A stretch of 64,000 nt of DNA from Cryptomeria japonica (Eukaryota > Streptophyta > Pinopsida > Cupressales > Cupressaceae): assembly GCF_030272615.1 (NCBI RefSeq), contig NC_081406.1:113553783-113617782 (forward strand). The letters are read 5' to 3'. The position numbers and the translations under genes were made by a program. Of the stretch, positions 10,602 to 22,515 are shown one piece after another. The first letter of the stretch is position 1; each line of letters starts with the position of its first letter. The notes beneath the pieces were generated by a model that saw only the letters and a list, made by a program, of their open reading frames with translations, ran no database searches and was not told where the DNA came from.

Positions 10602-11811
10602 TGTTAGATAGTTCAGATAACTGAAAGATAACTGAGAGGGGGGGATGAATCAGTTGTCATGGATTACCAGAAGCATTTAGCAATTTAAACTTAAATACCG
10701 GCACCCAAAACAATAATACCAAAATAGTAGTTAATCCAATTAAGCATAAACAATAATCACAAAATAAAATTCATTCACACAACACCAAGATTTGTACGTG
10801 CAAAACCCGGTAAAGGGAAAAACCATGGTGGGAAGCCTACTCACAGTTAGATAATACTTCTATAGTAAGTATGTGAATTACAATGAATGGGACTACACTT
10901 GCAGGAAGGCCAATAGCCTAGAGCACACTACTCACCACAAAAGGAGTCTCACTAACTACATACAAATCCAGACTACAATCCAGAGAAGTGTTGAGATGCA
11001 AAAGATAGCATCTCCTATGCCTGAGTATAGTTCCAGTTAAGCTCAATACCAGAGGACTAAACCCTCTTACATAAACCCAATTCAATCTCCAATGATCAAC
11101 CAACTCCTCTGCCAGAATGATGTTACATTATTCACACATTACATTCCTTGACCATGACCTCTTACATAAACCATGATGATCTACAATGCGATCTTACATC
11201 CATATATGCAAACCCTCGACCATAAACAATCAAGTTGGCCACCAAACAATAAACCAATTACATAATTACAAACCATGTTGGCCTTACCCCAAACAAATAA
11301 TATCCAACACATAAGACATCATGTAAATACATAAATAGGTCCTATCCATGCATTACATTAATGTCGGTCCATAACCTAAATAAATCAGGACCAAGTATAG
11401 GTCCACACGTTTCAGCAATGATCTCCAAATGCCACATCTTGAATATGATCACCAACAACATCCCGAAACTCTATCAGAAGCTGCACCAACACCACTTATG
11501 CAATTCATCAAAGATCTCCATCAAAAGCTCTGTCGATGAAACCCTCACCGGAACCAAAAACCAAGCTTCTAAGCAAGCAAGATAGCATCCAATCATCAGA
11601 CGAAAACCAACTGACCAAGTATGAGTATAAGTATCATGAACAAGACAATTCCATCACCAGATTATAGCGAAGCCTGATGGATCATATCGGATCCAAGTTA
11701 ACCAAAAACCACTTAATCTACCGAGACCAGAAGGGTGCCAGTAAAACTAGTGTTGACATCAATGACAAAACATCAATGCAACAGATAATCAATTCCACCA
11801 AATGGCCAACA
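10602..11811 (-). repeat. E1 5' LTR
   Basis: This is the upstream LTR of E1, about 1210 bp, closely matching 495-1717. The outer end abuts the second TGGAA duplication at 11812-11816. It should carry the promoter of E1. Confidence 0.93.
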
Positions 11812-11816
11812 TGGAA

Positions 11817-13589
11817 TACCCACTAGAATTTTCCACAACCTATTCCTAGGAAATCTTCAACTACCTAAGTTTTGTAATACATTTAAAATTAACCAATCAC
11901 AAGAATTTAATCACTATGTGCATTAGAAATGGGCTATCAGGCTATAGGTTCAACCTTAATCCTCCATGGTTACTACTCTAGAATATTAGGCTAACACTAT
12001 TTATGAATAAGAAATATTTGGCGAGCGCATATACCAGACATACCCTATAGTGTTTTCCCTTTTATCCATCCCTATGGGTCATATGCCATTACTTGGAAAA
12101 TATTTTATTCATGTTGGGTAATTAGGTATTTGGTAGATTAATTAGATAACTGTAAGTGTTCTTGATGCAAACAATATTGGGGGACCTTATCAAACTACCC
12201 CATCTTGCAGCCTTAAAATGCCATCCAATCCAATTTATGGAAATAAAATTTGAAGCATATCTTTATTAGAACTTTCAAACAGACATTCATACGACAAAAT
12301 AATTATAAAAAAAAATTTAGAAACATTCGATATTTCAACAAGAAACAAAGTTAATATATTTTGCAATGTTTCTAGGCACCTCATGTTTGCAAATCTTCAA
12401 ATCTTCAAATCTTCACGTCTTTAGATGCTCATGGCTTCAATACTCTTTCAAAATATGATTTTCCCCTTCATCTTAAATCTCTAATGGATGCTTCAAAAAT
12501 TTACAACATGTCTCTAAATTGTTCTTTCTCTTCTTTATTCTTTTTTCTCTTGGTAAACTAATTTCCTACACTCTTCCTTATGCAATTCTTTGGAGAAACT
12601 TGCAAGTTCTCTCTCCAATCTTATTATCATTTATTGCTACCTCTTAAAAATATCAAATGATATATTTTATAGAGACTAATACCTTTGTGAGGCACAAAAA
12701 TAGGCAGGCAAATCTATTCTTTCGTTTACCTCTAATTTTCTTTTGAAATTCCTCTCTATATGCTTGGAACTCATTATCAAATGCTTCCAAATTTGAAACC
12801 AAATATTTTTGTACCAAATACAATGTCTCATTCTTTTATATTCATTCTAAAAATAAATAAATAAACAAGAACCAAGTCATTCTCTTTGAAAAATCGAAGA
12901 ATCTTTAATTATTTTATAAAAAATCACTAACTTTTCCCTCCATTTTAGGCGCTTGAAATGAAAGAATAAAACAAGAATGAAATACCAATGGCCATGTTCC
13001 TTATGAACACTTCCCTATTGAACATGAAAATAATAATAATAATTTTTATTTTTTTATGTAGGATTGTTTGTGAGCTCGAATGCTCCTACATCAAAAACAC
13101 TAGGTAAGAAGTTTGTGAGTGTGTAGATCACAAATATATTTGAGTAGTTGGAATACCCTTTTAGGTTGAATACAACCTTGTATCATACTCCAATGCTAGG
13201 ACTAGGTTCCTTGTAATAGTTTTCTTTTTTCTTTTCTTCTAGGATTTTCCTGGAACATTTGTCATCCTTCTCCACCAAATTGGCTCTTTGCTTCTCTTTC
13301 CTTTTGTGAGATTTAACCCACCACAATTTGGTCTCCTCCACAAAAATTATTCAACAACATATACACTATTCTCCATACTTGCATATAATTTTTTACTAAA
13401 AAATATCATGAAAAAAAAAAAAATTCTATTTGCTTCCTTGCATTCACCTCTTCATCCATTCTCATCATCTCATCTACATATATCTCATAATCATTTTTAT
13501 AATTACCAAAATCAGAAAAACAAAATATTAGTTCCATGATTTTTTTTCTCAATTAATGTTGTAATTTTTTTCCTATTTTCCACCATCTA
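11817..13589. other. Unassigned AT-rich DNA right of E1
   Basis: This continues the pre-insertion locus of positions 1-494. I see short A/T runs and no protein match; a short open stretch at 13288-13539 is low in complexity and unsupported. Probably very old repeat DNA. Confidence 0.4.
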
Positions 13590-14418
13590 ATGTGACATCT
13601 ATTGGGATTAAGGTGTCTCAACTGCAGAGCCCAAACATGTTTATTTTATTTATTTTTTGCACCCACTTTGGAAGTCATATAGTTTAGGTAACTAGTGTCA
13701 TAGGTTGCTATGTTGAGACTACGATGAATTTCTATTATGAATATGACGGTTTCTAGTTCGGTGGAAGAGTCAAGGAGAGTTATTTTTTGGCAGTTTGCAT
13801 TTATAGTTTGAGTTCACTTTCAACAAGTGTTGTAAGGTAAGGAAGGAACCTATTTGGTCATGGTAAATTCTATGTTGTACTTACATTACATTTGGCATGA
13901 TGACCATTATGGAAGAGATAGGTATTGCTTTAGAAGTTTCTATGTGCAATGTGTCAGTGGATTGGTAAGGTATTGCTTGTGACACAACTTACCTCTTGGG
14001 CATTGAAGATGGTTTTGGAAGCCATGGGCACATACCTCTTATGTGATGAGATCTATTTATATGTTGATGCTTTAGTTGTTTTGTATGAGGCAAGTTGACT
14101 ATTTCTAAGGCATTGTTATGCTGTCAGAATTGTTCTTGAATTCTCTATTGTAGCTACTCCTAAAGAAAATTGGATCCATGCATTGTATTGTAACTATTGG
14201 TGTTGATAATACAATTGAGTCTAGCTTTTGGAGTGTGGTTTTTTTTTCTCAGAAGGGTTTTCGCACGTATATTTGGTGGTGTTTTCATTTGTTAAATCTG
14301 ATTTTATATTTGTTTATCTATTCTGCAATAGTTTAAAAGTTTGTAAGAAATTTCTAAATCACCTCTCCTATTAGATTCAGCATATGGAAGCATTAATCCA
14401 CACTTAGGCTTCCTTTCA
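13590..14418 (+). repeat. Putative LTR of decayed Copia E3
   Basis: Position 14418 ends TTTCA and is followed by a primer-site-like TGGTATCAAAGCATGG, so an LTR should end here. The left boundary is a guess based on a TG near 13590. No second copy exists in the window, so the LTR is inferred only from its position. Confidence 0.3.
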
Positions 14419-14419
14419 A

Positions 14420-14435
14420 TTGGTATCAAAGCATG
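14420..14435 (+). other. E3 primer-binding site
   Basis: TGGTATCAAAGCATGG, an altered initiator tRNA-Met site, about 130 bp upstream of the E3 gag start. Confidence 0.6.
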
Positions 14436-14564
14436 GCCAACTTTGTTATTGTTGCTGGGTTGATGGGTTTTTTGTGCTGGTCTAATTTCAGTGGGAGCTT
14501 TGCAGAGGAAGATTTCATAACTTTGTTGTAGCTTTGATATTGAAGCACATCCAAGAAAATAGAG

Positions 14565-14891
14565 ATGGATAAATTTAATGACAACAGTTTTTAGTTGTGG
14601 AAACTCAAAATGGAGGACATGCTCATGGATACAGATCTATGGGCTGAGGTTTCTTCAATGAAACCCCAAAATACACCGCAAGATGATTGGGATAAAATGG
14701 ATCATAAAGCTAATGGTTTGATAAGACTTTGTCTGGTTGATTCAGTGCTCCTGAATGTCCTTGAGGATAAGACTACAGTTACACTTTGGAAAGAAACTGG
14801 TGGTATTTATTAAGGGAAATCCTTGGTAAATAAGTTATTATTGAGAAAGAAGTTGTATTCTCTTAGGATGGAGAAAGGAGGGTCCATTGTG
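14565..14891 (+). pseudogene. E3 Copia gag N-terminal fragment
   Basis: From ATG 14565 the frame reads a Copia Gag: LWKLKMEDMLMDTDLWAEV, then the UBN2-like VLEDKTTVTLWKE, and beyond stops KLYSLRMEKGGSIV. Stop codons lie in the N-terminus and after GGIY. The coding sequence is cut at 14891 by the TIR element T1 and resumes behind it at about 15863 with MNAFNMLVAQL. It is a dead fragment of a Copia element; no reverse transcriptase of E3 is found in the window. Confidence 0.75.
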
Positions 14892-15854
14892 TAAAAGCAC
14901 AAAGTCATGTCACACTTTTATAAAGCAAATGGAAAATGTTGATTCAACTTTTTTAATTGAATGAATAGAAAGTGAAATGTATGTTTTGAATTTTGAAATG
15001 ATATAAACTAATAAAATGTATTTTTTTTGTGTGTATTTTATGTTTGTAATTTTTTTTAAAATTTTAAAAATTATTTGAATATACTTTCTTTTAAAGCAAA
15101 CACTATAATTTAGATAAAATGTTGAAATTGAAGTTACATGAAGCGTTACACTTTATATAGTAAATTTTACCTTTTTCTCCTTAATTTTTTTGTGTATATT
15201 GATAACTTGAAACTTTAGTGCAAAAATATAATTTTAACTATTTTTTATGTATATCAATAAATTTGAGAAATTGCATGTACTGAAATATAAATCTTTCCAT
15301 TTGGCATCACCTTTTTTCTTAATTATTTACCCAAATTAGGAAATAATTGTATATTCTTAGCATAGACTCTTTTCTCTAGTGCACTTATTTTTTTCCAAAT
15401 TTTTAAATAAATTTTAGTATTTTTTCTTTACAAGATAATCTACCTTATATTTTAGTACTAATGACCTACTTTCAATAAAAATATAATATAAAATATAAAA
15501 TATAAAAAAACTAATTAATATATTAAAAGATATATATTTTGGAAAAATCACTTATAGATCTATAAAAGGGTATTTTTACATTTCAAAAAAAAAAAATATT
15601 TATAAGAGTAGGAGTTATTGAAACATCGAGTTTTTCAAAAATAAAATTAAAAAATTGGTAATTAGACCCAAAGTGGTATAAAATATACATTTAGTAAACA
15701 ATTCCAATTGGAAAAGTTGTGGCCCATGTATAAGATAGCTATAATGCATCTCTATAGACCATATGTTTGACAAAAATTAAATTTTAGTTAGAATTTCTTA
15801 AATTCACTAGTGTTGATAAGTTGGCCTGAAACGTGACATAGTTTTGTGCTATTA
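14892..15854 (+). mobile_element. T1: non-autonomous TIR DNA element (about 963 bp)
   Basis: The element interrupts E3 gag. Its first 22 bases (TAAAAGCACAAAG...) and the complement of its last 22 (TAATAGCACAAAA...) agree at 18 positions, giving terminal inverted repeats. Flanking sequence shows a partly matching CCATTGT / CCAATTGT, perhaps a decayed 8-9 bp target duplication as in hAT or Mutator elements. No coding capacity; very AT-rich. A second copy (T2) lies 0.7 kb away in the same orientation. The superfamily cannot be assigned by eye. Confidence 0.65.
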
Positions 15855-16557
15855 CCCCAATTGTAAATCACATGAATGCATTCAACATGCTTGTTGCTCA
15901 ATTGTATTTTGTTGATGATAATATTGATGATCAAGATAAAAGTATGCTTCTATTATTTTATTTTACGGACTCAAGGGATCACATTGTGATGGCCATTGGA
16001 AGCATAACAACCACTTTCACAATGGAGGATGTGGTTGGTTCACTCTTATCTATAGAGATGAGAAGGAATATTTTGAGATGGCTAAGGAGGCCCTTGTTTC
16101 TCATACTAGAATGATAGAGAAAGGAAAGAAAAAGGAAAAGAAGGGTAACTCCAATTCTCCTGGGAGATCTAGGTCTCTTGGTAAAAAGTCCAAGGCGAAA
16201 TATTGAAATTGCAGTAAATCTGGTCATTTTTTAAAAGAGTGCAAAGAGGAGAAGAAAAAGAAAGATTAAGGATTTCTCCAATTCTGACTCTAATAAATCC
16301 TCTCGTGATGATGTAAATCCTTTTTTTCATCCTTGGCAACACATGCATCAGAAGATGTGTGACTGATAGATTTACGTGCTCCTTTCCACTTGACCTCTCA
16401 CAAAGGTTGGTTTTTGAAGAATGAAGAGTATGCAAAGTTTTCTAGAGGGAAGGTGTATCTGAGTGATGAATCTCACTTGAATTTTTTTGGACGTGTAAGA
16501 GTTAAGATTTGATTACCTGATGGTAGAGTGAAGGGGATTGATGGTGCCATGCAAAGG
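15855..16557 (+). pseudogene. E3 gag C-terminal part, zinc knuckle and protease remnant
   Basis: The sequence resumes with MNAFNMLVAQLYFVDD and SRDHIVMAIGS, standard Copia Gag blocks. After a frame change comes a Lys-rich stretch and the knuckle remnant NCSKSGHFLKEC at about 16204-16243. The first Cys codon of that knuckle now lies at TAT and the following codon is a TGA, both consistent with G-to-A change. Then follows a protease remnant, LIDLRAPFHLTSHKGW, in which DSGA has become DLRA. The fragment is cut at 16557 by T2. Confidence 0.7.
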
Positions 16558-17161
16558 TAAGACCACAAAGTTGTGTCAAACTTCTATAAAGAAAATGGCC
16601 AATGCTGATTAAACTTTTTGAATTGAATCAATAGAAAATGAAATAAATGTTTTGAATTTGAAATGATGTAAACTAATAAAATGTGTATTTTTTTGTGTAC
16701 TTTATGTTGTAATTATTTAAACAATTTTATTTTTTTTAATATAGTTTCTTATAAAGTAAACACTATAATTTAGTTGTTAATAAAATACTGAAATTGAAGT
16801 TACACAAGGCGTTGCACTTTATATAGTAAAATTTACCTTTTCTTCTTCAATTTTTATGTGTATAGTGATAACTTGAAACTTTAGTACAAAAATATATTTT
16901 TTAACTATATATATATATATATATATTTCAATAAATTTGAAAAGATGCATGTACTGAAATATAACTCTTTCCATTTGGTGTCACCTTTTTTCTTAATTAT
17001 TTAACCAAATTATAATATAATTATATCATCTTGAAATAGACTCTTTTCTCTAGTGCATTAATTTTTTTCAAAATTTTAAAATAAATTTTAGTATTTTTTC
17101 TTTACAAGATAATCAACCTTATATTTTAGTGTTGATGACCTACTTTCGATAAAAAATATAG
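16558..17161 (+). mobile_element. T2 left part (TIR element split by E4)
   Basis: These 604 bp align with the first part of T1, including TAAACTAATAAAATG, TTCTTAATTATTT and ACCTTATATTTTAGT. The copy stops at 17161, where the E4 LTR begins, and continues at 45848. It starts TAAGACCACAAAG, the inverted partner of the right end at 46218. Confidence 0.75.
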
Positions 17162-18307
17162 TGTCATAAAATTATGACCCTTGCAATTTGTGACCATATT
17201 AGGCTCTTCACATTGGTGATTCGAATCCCTAAGCCTGATCAGAGACCCAAGACTTGCTCAACCCTCAGAAACTGCCTTGTTCTGCCCTCCGCACTACCTG
17301 AACCAGCTTCCTATCCTGAGACAAGGGCAGGATAGGGGCATGGTGCCCTTGTCCTTGCCCTATTTTGGGGCCCCCTCTATCCTATCTCTGCATTAGACTT
17401 TGCATTAAGCAGGAAAAAATTTCCCTGTGTTGGCCTGTGATAGAAAAACAGTCAATTAACCCTAATTGATGGGTATATAAGTCGTATTTACCTTCCCATA
17501 GGTTAGATTTTGGAAGTTTTCATCGATCACGCATTTAAGAATTCCTTTCCATCATTGAGCATTCTTAAATCTCCCTTCAAGGCTAGGTGTTGCATTCAAG
17601 TCAAGGATTCAACCATTGAAGAGGAGATCCCTTTCAACATTCAATTCAATACAAGTAAATCTATCTACATTCTATCTACAACCTCCCTTGAGGTGAATTA
17701 CATTTTAGTCTTTATTTAAATTTACTTTCAAGTACTTTATTTCATCATTTGATTAATTCCAAAACTGGGGTTTGACCTGAAGGCAAACCCCCAATCCCAA
17801 CCCCTTTTCCTCTATTTTCTATGTGTAGGTTGCAAATGCGCAACTATGTTTGTGGATTCATACTCCATTTGCAGAGGTGGAAAAACCCTTTTCATTTCAT
17901 GGATTTTTCAAAGGACCATGGACACTTTCAACACGGTCCCGACAACTTTTCATCAAATTTGCAGGGCAGCTTCATCTTGGCATATTATAACCAGATATAG
18001 GTGCACAACTTCATCTCACGCTTCTACCTTGAGTTATAATCAGTTCTTTGCTACTTTTACACTTAACATAATTCAATCATTTTCCATTCTAAAAGAGGGT
18101 TTAGCTTATCATTTCTATCTCATTATCAATTCATTTAGTATTTAATCTCTACCCTAAGAGATTGGATCTAGTGAAATCCCCCTCTTTGAAATATAATGTG
18201 AATAAGGTGTTTGAAGGGAAATCCATAGTGAAACTTCCATCTCTCCTCGGAGGGAAGAAAATCTTTCCTCTTGATCTCTCCATCATTCACCCTTTTTCAC
18301 CATTACA
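17162..18307 (+). repeat. E4 5' LTR
   Basis: A 1,146-bp LTR, TGTCATAAAATTATGACCC to CACCATTACA. It matches 44671-45847 over its length with several small indels. A TATATAA box lies at 17474-17480. Confidence 0.9.
17474..17480 (+). promoter_or_regulatory. TATA box in E4 5' LTR
   Basis: TATATAA in GGGTATATAAGTCG. It is conserved in the 3' LTR at 45013-45019. Confidence 0.55.
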
Positions 18308-18336
18308 TTTTAGTGAACCCAACATCTTACATGCTT
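18308..18336 (+). other. E4 primer-site region and left copy of the LINE target duplication
   Basis: TTTTAGTGAACCCAAC follows the LTR end and occupies the place of the primer-binding site. Bases 18321-18336 (AACATCTTACATGCTT) are repeated at 24466-24481 on the far side of the LINE, proving the LINE landed in the E4 leader. Confidence 0.7.
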
Positions 18337-18346
18337 TTTTTTTTTT

Positions 18347-18906
18347 GATAAAAGTGGATAGAACCACTGAACTATATTAAATTTTAAAAGTTTTTTACAG
18401 TGTCTAGTTCAAAAAGCACTGAAGGGAAAGAGCCAGTAAGAAAAACCTTCAGTATTGCTTAAGTAACACAAGCCTATTCTACCCAATACCAAATACCCAT
18501 TGGCATAGTACATCAAAAAACCCATCCCAATTACATAAGCTGCATTAGATATAAATGAAGCCGCCAACAGAAGCATATAGAAGGAAGATTAAAGTATGAT
18601 TACAGAAGGATGCATATCCATTGCTGCCAAAAAACACTAGTCTGAATCACCCCTGTCTATGAAACACAATTCTCCAAACCACTGGTTAGAATGATACCAC
18701 ATAGTAGAAATGAAACCATAATCAGAGACCCTATCAAAATAAACATTGTGATCAAGCATAGCAGAACCCACACCAAAGAAAAGCCACACCAAATAAGGAG
18801 GTTGATGAAGACTACAACTATGCCCTTCTTTACTTCAAATATTCCAAAATCGAGGAAGGGATCTCATACACACTTACCTCCCACATATTAGCTTCACTAT
18901 CAATGG
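18347..18906 (-). other. LINE 3' untranslated region
   Basis: About 560 bp between the RNase H end and the poly(A). No coding content is recognised. Confidence 0.7.
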
Positions 18907-19272
18907 CTAATTAGCCAAGAAATCTACAATCTTATTCACTTCCCTATAATAATGGGAAATCAAAAAGGAATTAAAAAAAACTAATTTTTGCAAAATATGA
19001 TCAAGTATACATTGTAATTGCCAACAATTTGACTTCTTTTTCATGACACTTTGAATAATAACCATAGAATCACCCTCAATTATCAAGTCCTTAATTCCCA
19101 AAGATATAGCCATATCCAAACCAAAGGACAAAGCAAAGAATTCTGCACAATTGTTAGACTTGAAACCAATCGCATGACAACGAGCTTGAACAAATCTTAC
19201 CTTATGATCATAAATTACCATACCTGCCCCTGCCAGGCCAGGGTTCCCACGAGAAGCACCATCTAAATTCAA
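18907..19272 (-). pseudogene. LINE ORF2 C-terminal RNase H (RVT_3 type)
   Basis: MNLDGASRGNPGLAGAGMVI gives the first catalytic Asp, NNCAEFFALSFGLDMA the Glu, and LIIEGDSMVII the second Asp. A later block HYYREVNKIVDFLAN resembles the final His/Asn/Asp region (normally HxxREgN..AD). This is the plant-type RNase H that many plant L1 elements carry after reverse transcriptase. It removes RNA from the RNA/DNA hybrid. It is separated from the upstream reverse transcriptase pieces by frame breaks. Confidence 0.87.
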
Positions 19273-19299
19273 TTTAAAGTGCCCCTACGGAGGAGGTTT

Positions 19300-19806
19300 C
19301 TAGCAAGCAAAATTTCTCTTACTTATAGCATTAGTCTTATTTAAAATAGATCCATAAGAAGGTAAGACTAATAACATTCTCCAAACTCGAGTTACCCTAC
19401 CATCCCAATGAGAAAAAGAGGTAAGAGTTTCCAAATTCTTATAGATAAAAGACAAAGCAACTTCAAAGATGGAAGATTCAATCCTCAATAAAACCTCAGC
19501 CAAGGAAGAACTTGTTTGTTCAAAAATCCTATTATTATGCTCTAACCAAATATTCCAAATCACAATAGATGGAGAAATAATCCAAAGACATGCATAGAAA
19601 TATGAGGCAAATAGGAGAGGCCGGGATCTAAAGTGGGAAAGGAGATCCTTACCAATAACAAAGGATAGATTAAGCTTTTCAATAAACCACTGGCAGCAAG
19701 CATAGGCAAAATCACATTGAAGAAAAAAGTGTGCAGAGGATTCTAAATTTTTATTACAAAAGACACAAGAAAATACTGCAGTAATACCCAACCTATCCAG
19801 CCTCAT
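19300..19806 (-). pseudogene. LINE ORF2 zinc-binding region (zf-RVT)
   Basis: The residues CVFCNKNLESSAHFFLQC give the Cys-x2-Cys...His...Cys pattern of the zf-RVT domain that follows the reverse transcriptase in plant L1 elements. Downstream are the usual aromatic blocks (VIWNIWLEHNNRIFEQ). The frame is broken from the upstream reverse transcriptase at about 19806-19825. Confidence 0.82.
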
Positions 19807-19824
19807 TCCTATAAGGACCCTAGC

Positions 19825-22101
19825 CTACACTGCTAACCAAGCAAACACACCAGCCTTTGGGAGGCAAGACATATGCCAAAATAGCTTGTATGGCCAAGTA
19901 GATAAATCTTTAGCAACCAAGAGAGAATTATAGCCATCCTCAACTGTGTACTTACTAGAGATATTCCCTGTCCAAATAAGCTCATCATCAACATCAGAAA
20001 GAATTATTACTTTCTCCCCCAACATCTTTTCATATTCCAATTTCACATTTTGATCAATATCTAAAAACTTAATTGATTTCCATTTTGCCACCTTAAGATT
20101 CTCACTATACTCAATTTCAAAATAATCAGCCACAAAGACACCCCAAAGGGAAGAAAGAGTGGAAATTAAAGGAGACCAATCCCTCGAGTTCACCAAAGGG
20201 GGATGTCCATTCCAAACTTCCTCCCAAAACTTGACCTTTCTACCATTATGAACAATCCATGAGAGATGGGGCAAAATCATTGATCTACATTTACATAGAA
20301 AATTCCAAATAGCTGAACCAGATGGTAAACTAGAAACTTGAAACACATACTCTCTTGGTCTGTTATTTAAATATTTAGCAAAAATAATTTGTGCCCAAAA
20401 GGAGAATGGTCTCTCATACAATTTCCAAACCAACTTAGCACCTATGGCTAAATTCTGACTTTCCAGACTCCTAATGCCTCTGCCTCCAAGGTTTTTAGGC
20501 AAACAAACTTTATCCCATGGTACCAAAGGGAGTTTCTTCTTACGTTCTTTATTATTACTCCAAAGGAAGGACCTAAGAGTATCTTGCAAACTAACAAGAA
20601 TGGCTTTTGGAGATTGCAAAGCAAACATGAGATAAATAGGAACAACATTTAGGAGAGACTTAATAAGAACAATCTTACCAGCCAAAGATAACCATCTATG
20701 ATTCCAGGATAGGATCCTTCTAGAGATAACTGAAATGATCTTATCCAAAAACTCAACTCTATCCTTCTTAATGAAGAAAGGTATACCAAGATAAGAACAA
20801 GGAAGATTTCCAGATGAAAATCCCCAAAAAATCTTCAATCTATCCTGAACCAATTGTGAAGCATGAAGGAAAAAAGTCTTTGACTTATCAACATTGACTC
20901 TCTGACCAGAAAAGGATGCATAATTATGTATTATCCCCTTTATCACTCTTGCCTCACCCAAAGAGGCTTGACCAAATAACAAGGTATCATCTGCAAACAA
21001 GCAATGTGAAATGCTTTGTGGAATATTATGAATCCTAATACCCTTCCAAAGCCCTCCCAGCTTAGTGGCTCTTATAGCCCAACTAAATGTTTTAGCTAGA
21101 AGAATGAACAAGAAAGGAGACAGGGGATCCCCCTGCCTCAAACCCCTAGAAGAGGAGAAAAAACCACAAGGGGAGCCATTAATTAGAACCGAGAACCTTG
21201 CAAAAGAAATACAAGCATGAATCCATTTGATCCATGCCTTGGAAAAGCCCAATTTAAGTAGAACAACACACAATGCCCCCCATTCTACTCTATCATATGC
21301 TTTCATCATATCTAATTTGAGGATCATGGCCAGGATTCTCTGAGTAGAAATAGAATGCAGAACCTCATGCGCCACTATATCTCCCTCTATCGTCTCCCTT
21401 CCTAGAAAAAAACCACCTTGTTCTAAAGAAATGATCCTAGGCAGAATTTTAGCCAACCTTAAAGAAATAGCCTTGGTAAAAATCTTGTACAAAGTATTAC
21501 ATAAAGCAATAGGGCGAAAATCAGCAAATGTCTTGGTAACCTCTTTTTTAGGAATAATTGTAATCATTGTAGTATTAAGCTCTTTCAAAATAGACCTATT
21601 CCTTCTAGCTTCCTCAAGGGCCAATAAAACATCATTCCCCACAAAATCCCAACATTTCTGAAAAAATAAAGGAGTAAATCCATCCGGTCCCAGAGCCTTA
21701 TCAGGGTTCATTGCAAAAATAACATTCTTAACTTCATCCAAAGAAAAATGAGACATCAACATTTTATTATCTTCCGAAGATACCAAAGAAGGAATATTAG
21801 AAGAAATGGTATTATGAAGATCTCCATGCTCTGAAGACAATAGTGACTTAAAAAACCTAACTGCCTCTGAAGCAATATCCTCATGTTCTGTTAAAAGTCT
21901 GCCATTTGGACACTCAATACAAGATATCCTATTTCTACTTCTCTTAATTTTTGTTGAAGAGTGAAATTTTTTTGTATTTCTATCACCATCTGAAAGCCAG
22001 ATCTCCCTCGATTTCTGTCTCCAATAGATTTCTTCTCTGGACAAAACTTCTTCAAGCTCTGCTTTTAGCAATTTTAGTTCATCAAAAACAAGAGGCACCA
22101 T
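19825..22101 (-). CDS. LINE ORF2 reverse transcriptase (758-codon open piece)
   Basis: The longest intact frame in the window. It contains SREIWLSDGDRNTKKFH, NPDKALGPDGFTPLFFQ, FADFRPIALCNTLYKI, LRQGDPLSPFLFILLA and the catalytic box FADDTLLFGQ (around 20985-21000), then SYLGIPFF and the C-terminal connection region with WAQIIFAKYL. This is the non-LTR reverse transcriptase, which copies LINE RNA at the nicked target. The start is not its own: the frame is cut from the endonuclease by stops and frame changes between 22102 and 22515. The long open frame suggests the insertion is fairly young. Confidence 0.92.
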   Translation of the reverse strand: MVPLVFDELKLLKAELEEVLSREEIYWRQKSREIWLSDGDRNTKKFHSSTKIKRSRNRISCIECPNGRLLTEHEDIASEAVRFFKSLLSSEHGDLHNTISSNIPSLVSSEDNKMLMSHFSLDEVKNVIFAMNPDKALGPDGFTPLFFQKCWDFVGNDVLLALEEARRNRSILKELNTTMITIIPKKEVTKTFADFRPIALCNTLYKIFTKAISLRLAKILPRIISLEQGGFFLGRETIEGDIVAHEVLHSISTQRILAMILKLDMMKAYDRVEWGALCVVLLKLGFSKAWIKWIHACISFARFSVLINGSPCGFFSSSRGLRQGDPLSPFLFILLAKTFSWAIRATKLGGLWKGIRIHNIPQSISHCLFADDTLLFGQASLGEARVIKGIIHNYASFSGQRVNVDKSKTFFLHASQLVQDRLKIFWGFSSGNLPCSYLGIPFFIKKDRVEFLDKIISVISRRILSWNHRWLSLAGKIVLIKSLLNVVPIYLMFALQSPKAILVSLQDTLRSFLWSNNKERKKKLPLVPWDKVCLPKNLGGRGIRSLESQNLAIGAKLVWKLYERPFSFWAQIIFAKYLNNRPREYVFQVSSLPSGSAIWNFLCKCRSMILPHLSWIVHNGRKVKFWEEVWNGHPPLVNSRDWSPLISTLSSLWGVFVADYFEIEYSENLKVAKWKSIKFLDIDQNVKLEYEKMLGEKVIILSDVDDELIWTGNISSKYTVEDGYNSLLVAKDLSTWPYKLFWHMSCLPKAGVFAWLAV

Positions 22102-22515
22102 ATCATGTTAAATCACATGTGAATTAAGACATTCAATCATATCTTGAATCCTCTGTTTTTCCTGAAAGATGTTCTTAAAATGCAATATATTCCATTCTCT
22201 AATATTAAATTTCAAAAATCTCAACTTCTTAGCAATTTGAAACATTCAGGATCTAGGGCAATAAGGAGCAGAACTCCACCATTTTTTGAGCAAAGGAAAA
22301 AAGGAAGAATCTCTAAATCACATACGTTCAAATTTAAAAGGTGACTTAAAAGGAGCTTTATCTTCCAGAATTGATAGAGAAATTGGAAAATGATTTGACC
22401 CCAAAACTAGAAGAATAGAGGAAAAAAATTCGAACTCTGAATCAATCCAAACATCTGATAACAAAAACCGGTCTAACCTTTCTGCAATCTAAGAAAAATC
22501 TCTTCACATATTTGT
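22102..22515 (-). pseudogene. LINE ORF2 linker between endonuclease and RT, frame-broken
   Basis: The minus strand still shows the end of the endonuclease, including GSNHFPI (the SDH block with Asp changed to Asn) and RLDRFLLSD, but in more than one frame. This is why the endonuclease and reverse transcriptase appear separately. Confidence 0.65.

Larger units (their letters stand above)
495..11811 (-). mobile_element. E1: complete Sirevirus-type Copia LTR retrotransposon carrying nested E2
   Basis: Two direct repeats of about 1.2 kb (495-1717 and 10602-11811) bound the element, and both read TGTTGGCC...ATCTAACA on the minus strand. The 5-bp target duplication TGGAA is identical at 490-494 and 11812-11816, so both ends are exact. 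Order on the minus strand: 5' LTR, primer site, gag, zinc knuckle plus protease, integrase, reverse transcriptase, RNase H, purine tract, 3' LTR, which is the Copia order. The gag is split by E2 at 5942-10201. Without E2 the element would be about 7.05 kb. Many stops and frame changes make it non-functional. Confidence 0.95.

Noticed and set aside
13288-13539. Short open frame of about 80 codons
   Set aside because: Low-complexity AT-rich sequence with no homology, no start context and no neighbours.
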